Source of the DNA: Nitrospirales bacterium
GTDB lineage: Bacteria > Nitrospirota > Thermodesulfovibrionia > Thermodesulfovibrionales > Dissulfurispiraceae
Reading direction: 5' to 3'
Assembly (NCBI GenBank): GCA_020846375.1
Contig: JADLDZ010000056.1
Span: 1 to 8,775 of the forward strand
Length of the DNA: 8,775 bases
In this document: piece by piece, positions 5,321 through 8,775 of the stretch
Numbering within the stretch: the stretch's first letter is position 1
Layout of the letters: each line of letters starts with the position of its first letter
Notes under the pieces: generated by a model
The model's input: only the letters and a program-made list of their open reading frames with translations
Told to the model about the DNA's origin: nothing
Database searches by the model: none
Translations under genes and position numbers: made by a program

Positions 5321-6075
5321 CAGGCCAGCTCCTTCATGTCGAACACAGGTCCTTCTTTGCAGACCCTCCGGTACCCCGAGGTCGTTTTCACCACGCAGCC
5401 GAGGCAGGCGCCCACCCCGCATGCCATATGCTCTTCGAGGGATACGTGACACCGGACCTCCTTGTCCGCCACGACGCGGTGGAGCTCCCTGAGCATGGGG
5501 GTGGGGCCGCAGGCATAGATGGGCAACAGGGGCTCTGTCGTCATTCCCAGGCGGACGGCGAGGAGATCGGTAACGACGCCGCGCATGCCTGCGGAACCGT
5601 CGTCCGTGGCGATGATTACCTCCTTGGCCACCCTCTTCACCTCTTCACCCATCACCAGTTCCTCCGCGCTCCGTGCCCCATGGAAGAGATGCGCCCTGCC
5701 GGGATATCCTTCGAGAAGGGAGAGCAGGGAAGCGATCCCGATTCCCCCTGCAACAGCGATGAAATCCCCCTGCGGGACAGGATACCGGTTCCCCAGGGGG
5801 CCGATGACCCGGATGCTGTCCCCCTGCCTGAACCGGGCGAGTGACTGCGTCCCCTTGCCCCTGATCCGATAGAGGAAAGAGAGGGTTCCATCCTCTCTCT
5901 TGAAAAGGCTGAAAGGCCTTTTAAGGAGTGGGTCGCTGGTAGCCCCCGCCTGGAGCATATAGAACTGACCGGCCTTCGGCTCCTGCATCTCAGAAAGGGG
6001 GCGCAGGCGCAGCAGCTTGAAATGCCTGCTCACAAATCCGTGTTCGTCGACAACGGCATTGCAGTATCTAGGCAA
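5317..6075 (-). CDS. pyrK: Dihydroorotate dehydrogenase B, electron-transfer subunit PyrK
   Basis: PyrK carries FAD and a [2Fe-2S] cluster and moves electrons from PyrD's FMN to NAD+. The 252-residue product has RPFSL at 53-57 (FAD binding), GPLGN at 92-96, VAGGIGIASLL at 108-118 (nucleotide binding), YACGPTPML at 187-195, and the cluster motif ACGVGACLGC plus a distant Cys: 219, 224, 227 and 239. The most likely start is a TTG at 6075 that overlaps the end of greA by 8 bp. It gives the expected N-terminus (MPRYCNAVV, then HFKLLRL), and no ATG is available before the conserved region. Only a weak GGGA precedes it, so translation may depend on coupling to greA. The next in-frame start (GTG, residue 15) would cut the first strand. 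Confidence 0.96.
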   Translation of the reverse strand: MPRYCNAVVDEHGFVSRHFKLLRLRPLSEMQEPKAGQFYMLQAGATSDPLLKRPFSLFKREDGTLSFLYRIRGKGTQSLARFRQGDSIRVIGPLGNRYPVPQGDFIAVAGGIGIASLLSLLEGYPGRAHLFHGARSAEELVMGEEVKRVAKEVIIATDDGSAGMRGVVTDLLAVRLGMTTEPLLPIYACGPTPMLRELHRVVADKEVRCHVSLEEHMACGVGACLGCVVKTTSGYRRVCKEGPVFDMKELAW

Positions 6076-6541
6076 AGCTGATCCCGATGATCTCGTATTC
6101 CATGGTACGTGCCGGAGCCTTCACAACGGCGACGTCGCCCACTTCCTTTCCGATAAGCGCCCTTCCGACCGGCGAGCTGATGGAGATCTTCCCCGCCTTG
6201 ACGTTGGCTTCGTCGGGCCCCACGAGGATGAACTCGTACTCCACGTCCGCCTCCACGTCCAGCACTTTCACCTTTGCACCGAAGGCTATCCTGGACTGAT
6301 TTATCTTCGAGGTATCGATGACATCGGCCAGCGCCAGTTTCGCCTGCAGCTCCTGGACGCGCCCTTCGATGAAGGATTGTTTTTCCTTTGCGGCATGATA
6401 TTCGGCATTTTCGGAAAGGTCTCCATGCGCCCGTGCTTCGGCTATATCCTGTATGTTCTTCGGCCTTTCGACCTTTAACAGTCTGTCGAGCTCTTCCTTG
6501 AGCTTCCGGTATCCTTCGGCGGTCATCGGTACTCGGTTCAT
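6068..6541 (-). CDS. greA: Transcription elongation factor GreA
   Basis: GreA enters the RNA polymerase secondary channel and triggers cleavage of backtracked RNA. The 157-residue product has the N-terminal coiled coil with the family's tip sequence ARAHGDLSENAEYHAAKE at 36-53, including the two acidic residues Asp41 and Glu44 needed to position Mg2+. It also has the FKBP-like C-terminal domain with VGPDEAN at 107-113 and a terminal ISSPVGRALIGKEVGD segment at 120-135. The ATG at 6541 follows an in-frame TAA eight codons upstream. A purine-rich AAGGAGGAAAGG lies before it, with the AAGG end eight bases from the ATG. It is the first gene of the cluster greA-pyrK-pyrD-SAM hydrolase. GreB is less likely given the wording of the tip and C-terminus. 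Confidence 0.97.
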   Translation of the reverse strand: MNRVPMTAEGYRKLKEELDRLLKVERPKNIQDIAEARAHGDLSENAEYHAAKEKQSFIEGRVQELQAKLALADVIDTSKINQSRIAFGAKVKVLDVEADVEYEFILVGPDEANVKAGKISISSPVGRALIGKEVGDVAVVKAPARTMEYEIIGISFA

Positions 6542-6570
6542 GACGGTAGCCTTTCCTCCTTATTGAACGG

Positions 6571-6621
6571 AAAAAAAGGAAGCACCAAGCGGATGCCGCA
6601 GACACCCCTTCAGACTTCCTT
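6571..6621 (-). terminator. Possible intrinsic terminator after fliW
   Basis: On the minus strand AAGGAAG (6615-6621) pairs with CTTCCTT (6576-6582), and seven T's (6571-6577) overlap the 3' arm. The 32-base loop contains a second small stem, GCGG/CCGC (6589-6592 with 6596-6599). Position between the flagellar genes and greA makes sense for a terminator, but the outer stem is AT-rich and the loop long, so it may be weak or fortuitous. If the candidate promoter at 6646-6675 is real, this would lie in the greA leader. Confidence 0.33.
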
Positions 6622-6645
6622 CTTCTCCCTGTGCTGCTTTTCAGT

Positions 6646-6675
6646 AAAATAACACGACAGGAGGGAAATTTTCAA
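6646..6675 (-). promoter_or_regulatory. Candidate promoter for greA-pyrK-pyrD
   Basis: The minus strand has TTGAAA (6670-6675), an 18-base spacer and TATTTT (6646-6651). The match is moderate, five of six in the -35 box and four of six in the -10 box, and such matches occur by chance in AT-rich gaps. Its support is position: the only sizeable non-coding gap upstream of greA. A leader of about 100 bases would precede the greA ATG. Confidence 0.35.
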
Positions 6676-6688
6676 AAATGACGATCTT

Positions 6689-7138
6689 CTACGCGCTCGC
6701 AGCAGCCTCCCGGTCGTTCTCCTTGACGGGGGCGGGCAGCGGGACTCTGAAAGCATAGCGGTCGTCGTCCAGGAGCATCTGGAAGGCCCTCCGGTTCGAG
6801 GCATTCACCACGAGGGGCGCCCGGAGATTGGCGGTGACCCTTTCCTCGGACACCGTCAGGATAACCATGACGACGACATCTCCTGGCTTTTGAATGTGCA
6901 GGAATTGCTCCACATCATCCTTGATGGTAAAGGCGTAATCGGGGAACAGGAGAAAAGGGTCAGTGACGATAAAGGCGATATCCGCATCGTCCACCGCCTG
7001 AAGCCACTTGATGGTATCCCTGTACTCGATGATGAAAAACCTCTTCAGGTGGGGAAAGCCGGGTACCCCCATCGGGAAGTGGATGAAAGTGTCCTCTCCT
7101 GCCTCGACCTCACCGAACCGTGTCGTAGTAATCTTCAT
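6689..7138 (-). CDS. fliW: Flagellar assembly factor FliW
   Basis: FliW binds flagellin in the cytoplasm and, when freed by flagellin export, binds and inhibits CsrA, restoring flagellin translation (established in Bacillus subtilis and also studied in Campylobacter). The 149-residue product shows the family pattern: TTRFGEVEAGEDTFIHFPMG at 4-23, GFPHLKRFFII at 27-37, WLQAVDDADIAFIVTDPF at 45-62, and VTANLRAPLVVNASNRRAFQ near the C-terminus. The tail is Glu/Ala-rich. The ATG at 7138 is 17 bp after the csrA stop, with GGTGGGA upstream as a modest ribosome site. The order here is flgL-csrA-fliW. A possible terminator and promoter lie downstream, marking the end of the flagellar block. Confidence 0.96.
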   Translation of the reverse strand: MKITTTRFGEVEAGEDTFIHFPMGVPGFPHLKRFFIIEYRDTIKWLQAVDDADIAFIVTDPFLLFPDYAFTIKDDVEQFLHIQKPGDVVVMVILTVSEERVTANLRAPLVVNASNRRAFQMLLDDDRYAFRVPLPAPVKENDREAAASA

Positions 7139-7155
7139 GACCGTCCCACCGTTTC

Positions 7156-7386
7156 CTATTCTTTCTTTCCGATGCCGAAAAAGCCGTTGAGTTTTTCCAT
7201 ATCCAGACGTGCCGCCTCCGTATTCAGTTTCTTCAGCTTCTCATACAGCTCCTCCCGGTAGATCGGGAGCTCCCGGGGCGCGTCGATCCCGAGCTTCACA
7301 AACCCGTTCCCTATTTCAACGATCTTGACCCGTATGGAATCACCGATGGTGATGGTCTGGTCGACTTTACGCGTTAGCACCAGCAT
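7156..7386 (-). CDS. csrA: Carbon storage/translational regulator CsrA
   Basis: CsrA is a small dimeric RNA-binding protein that represses translation by covering GGA motifs near ribosome sites, classically of flagellin mRNA when next to fliW. The 76-residue product begins MLVLTRKVDQTITIGD and has VKIVEI, VKLGIDAPRELPIYREELY at 30-48, with the RNA-binding Arg44. It is longer than the 61-residue E. coli protein and closer to the extended Bacillus type. In B. subtilis the C-terminal extension takes part in allosteric binding of FliW, so the tail (50-76) fits the adjacent fliW. The ATG at 7386 lies 7 bp after the flgL stop, with TGAGG upstream overlapping the flgL stop region, suggesting translational coupling to flgL. 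Confidence 0.98.
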   Translation of the reverse strand: MLVLTRKVDQTITIGDSIRVKIVEIGNGFVKLGIDAPRELPIYREELYEKLKKLNTEAARLDMEKLNGFFGIGKKE

Positions 7387-7393
7387 GCAGGCC

Positions 7394-8775
7394 TCATCTG
7401 AGGAAGTCGAAAAGAGACGTCCTCAGGAAGTCGGACGAGAGGAGCCTGAGGCCTTCCAGCGCAGCCTGGCTCTGCGCCAGGTCCGTCGACAGTTTCGCTA
7501 TATCGGCATCCTGCTCGTTGGAGAGGTACGCTGCAATATCGAATTCCCTGTTGATCTGGTACAGCTCCTCCGTCTCCACCCTGGTCACCCGGGATCCCAC
7601 CTCCGACTGGAGCTGAAAGACCTTCTCCATCAACTTGTCCAGGTAGTCGATGGCCTTCTCGACCCTCCCCGCATCGTTGTTTTCGAGGGAAACTTTCAGG
7701 AAGCTGATGGCCCGCACGATGTTGTTCTCGTTCAGATAATTATTGTTGAAGCTGTAGTAGTTCGTATTCGTGTCGTCGGTAATATAGTTGTAGTTGGTGA
7801 TATCGCTCCCCAGGTTCGCATTCTGCGCGCCGTACGCCAGGGCACTGTCGCCGAGATCGGACCCGGACGAGTCGGGAATATCCAGGGTATCCGCCGCAGT
7901 GAACCCCAGCTCAGCGGCAGCGGTGGAGAGGGGGTCGCTCCAGAGCAGGTGCAGGGGAAGGTTCCCCGCATCGTTGTAGATCCTCAGCGTGTCGGTGTCG
8001 GCCTCGTATACGACAGTGTAGGTGTCATTGGCGGGATCAGCGGCCTCCAGGGCGGCCTTTACGTCGGCGGCCAGGGCATCGCCGGTCGCATAGACCCCTC
8101 CCACAAGGCTCGCCGTATAGACGGTCGCATCATCCCCCTTCCTGAACCTGATATCCGTTCCCGCGACTGTCAGATCGGGGACAGCGGCATCGCCCCGGTC
8201 ATAATTGGCCCGCAGGCCGGTAGTGCTCGCGCTGCTGTCGAAACCCAGGATGTTCTGAGCAGTGGTCGCCGGGTCGGCCCACAGGAGATCGACGGTATCC
8301 GGTCCCATCGTGGTGATCTTCAGCTTGTTGGTCGTCGTATCGTAGACCACGGAATAGGTATTTCCGGAGGCGGTGGCGTTCTCCAGCGCCTCTTTGACCG
8401 CCAGGGCCAGCTCATCCGAGGTATACGTCCCCGGCGCGATGGAGGCGATCCCGGAGAGAACCCCTTCATTGATCACGATTTTATTGTTGGTGGCGTCGAT
8501 CTTTGCGGTGTCGAAGCTCGATTTGTACACGAGGGAATTGAGCCCCGTACTGCCGGGATCAACAGTGGAGGCGGTGATATCGAGCTTGTCGGAGCTGCCG
8601 GCCGGCTCTGTGGAAAGGACAAGGCGGTAGTCGGGTCTCGCTGCCGTTCCGAAATTCACCAGTTCGGCTTTGACCCTCGATCCTGCCTGCTTGTTGATGG
8701 CGTCGCGCACGTCGGCAAGGGTAGCGTCGGAGGAGATATTGACATCCCCGATGGCGAAGTCGCTGGTGATCCCGC
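7394..8775 (-). CDS. flgL: Flagellar hook-associated protein FlgL (HAP3), N-terminus outside the window
   Basis: The frame runs off the right edge (last full codon 8771-8773), leaving the C-terminal 459 codons. FlgL is the junction protein between hook and filament, exported by the flagellar type III system. The C-terminal 110 residues form the conserved helix: LNENNIVRAISFLKVSLENN, QLQSEVGSRVTRVE, then LSNEQDADIAKLSTDLAQSQ, ending DFLRTSLFDFLR. This is FlgL-like rather than filament flagellin, and csrA-fliW follow at once. Upstream, FAIGDVNISSDATLADVRDA resembles the flagellin insertion motif of exposed domains. Two related copies of an about 65-residue domain are inserted before the helix. 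The linker just before the helix (GSDITNYNYI to NNNYLNEN) is very rich in Asn, Asp and Tyr. A flagellin or other flagellin-fold protein is the alternative, as the N-terminal helix is not visible. Confidence 0.88.
   Translation of the reverse strand, partial: GITSDFAIGDVNISSDATLADVRDAINKQAGSRVKAELVNFGTAARPDYRLVLSTEPAGSSDKLDITASTVDPGSTGLNSLVYKSSFDTAKIDATNNKIVINEGVLSGIASIAPGTYTSDELALAVKEALENATASGNTYSVVYDTTTNKLKITTMGPDTVDLLWADPATTAQNILGFDSSASTTGLRANYDRGDAAVPDLTVAGTDIRFRKGDDATVYTASLVGGVYATGDALAADVKAALEAADPANDTYTVVYEADTDTLRIYNDAGNLPLHLLWSDPLSTAAAELGFTAADTLDIPDSSGSDLGDSALAYGAQNANLGSDITNYNYITDDTNTNYYSFNNNYLNENNIVRAISFLKVSLENNDAGRVEKAIDYLDKLMEKVFQLQSEVGSRVTRVETEELYQINREFDIAAYLSNEQDADIAKLSTDLAQSQAALEGLRLLSSDFLRTSLFDFLR
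7901..8098 (-). repeat. FlgL internal domain repeat, copy 2
   Basis: This copy encodes 66 residues beginning GVYATGDALAADVKAALEAA, then TYTVVY, TLRIYN and LLWSDP, and ending ELGF. It shares the order VK-ALE, TY-VVY, LLW-DP, TA, LGF with the copy at 8240-8431. The two are offset by 111 residues, including a spacer strand region before each. The copies have diverged clearly at DNA and protein level, so the duplication is old. Confidence 0.82.
8240..8431 (-). repeat. FlgL internal domain repeat, copy 1
   Basis: This copy encodes 64 residues beginning GTYTSDELALAVKEALENA, then TYSVVY, KLKITT and LLWADP, and ending ILGF. It pairs with the copy at 7901-8098. The pattern of one helix followed by strands and an LLW-DP-LGF ending reminds me of domains in phage tail or baseplate proteins and other surface-exposed tail-like structures; that resemblance is from memory and unverified. 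Confidence 0.82.

Noticed and set aside
3608..5449. 613-codon plus-strand open frame
   Set aside because: It runs antisense across the SAM hydrolase and pyrD, which show clear family motifs on the minus strand. It is rich in His, Asp, Gly and Arg, as expected from the complement of GC-rich codons, and resembles no protein family.
5321..5452. 44-residue N-terminal extension of PyrD
   Set aside because: It lies wholly within pyrK in another frame; the GTGA overlap with a good ribosome site and the normal family start at VNLSVKIG favour 5320.
6030..6605. 191-codon minus-strand frame over greA
   Set aside because: It is an alternative frame of greA with Arg/Gly-rich low-complexity content and no recognisable motif.

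Overview
The window is a compact, GC-rich bacterial chromosome segment. All complete genes lie on the minus strand, and only a fragment of a convergent plus-strand gene is seen at the left edge. Gene content (short-form ThiC, NAD-type dihydroorotate dehydrogenase PyrD/PyrK, a CsrA-FliW pair beside flgL, a DUF362 ferredoxin-tailed protein) suggests a flagellated, probably anaerobic diderm of the Desulfobacterota ('Deltaproteobacteria') or Nitrospirota kind. This placement is an inference and no marker here settles it.

In the direction of transcription (right to left) the layout is as follows. (1) Flagellar block: the 3' part of flgL (hook-filament junction protein), csrA and fliW. (2) A 147-bp gap with a possible terminator and a weak candidate promoter. 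(3) greA-pyrK-pyrD and a SAM hydrolase (DUF62) gene, tightly packed with 4-8 bp overlaps or a 3-bp gap. (4) A thiamine operon with a strong sigma70-like promoter whose -35 box contains the stop codon of the SAM hydrolase gene, then a TPP riboswitch, an intrinsic terminator, and thiS, thiG, thiE, thiC. (5) A convergent gap of 77 bp built almost wholly of a 7-bp tandem repeat. (6) The C-terminal end of a DUF362/4Fe-4S protein on the plus strand.

The thiamine operon covers the thiazole branch (ThiS sulfur carrier, ThiG synthase), the pyrimidine branch (ThiC) and the coupling step (ThiE), under TPP feedback by transcription attenuation. No thiF, thiH/thiO or thiD is present here. PyrK and PyrD form the NAD-dependent dihydroorotate dehydrogenase. 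CsrA and FliW form the known partner-switching pair that ties flagellin level to translation control.

The less ordinary signals are: an inverted pair of decamer-repeat arrays between thiG and thiE that would make a long hairpin in the operon mRNA; a related-looking heptamer array behind thiC; a SAM hydrolase with Gln in place of the expected catalytic His; a FlgL with an internally duplicated insert domain; and a ThiC whose cluster motif is CX2CX3C. I see no clearly new multi-gene system. The decamer arrays and the His-to-Gln change are the best leads.
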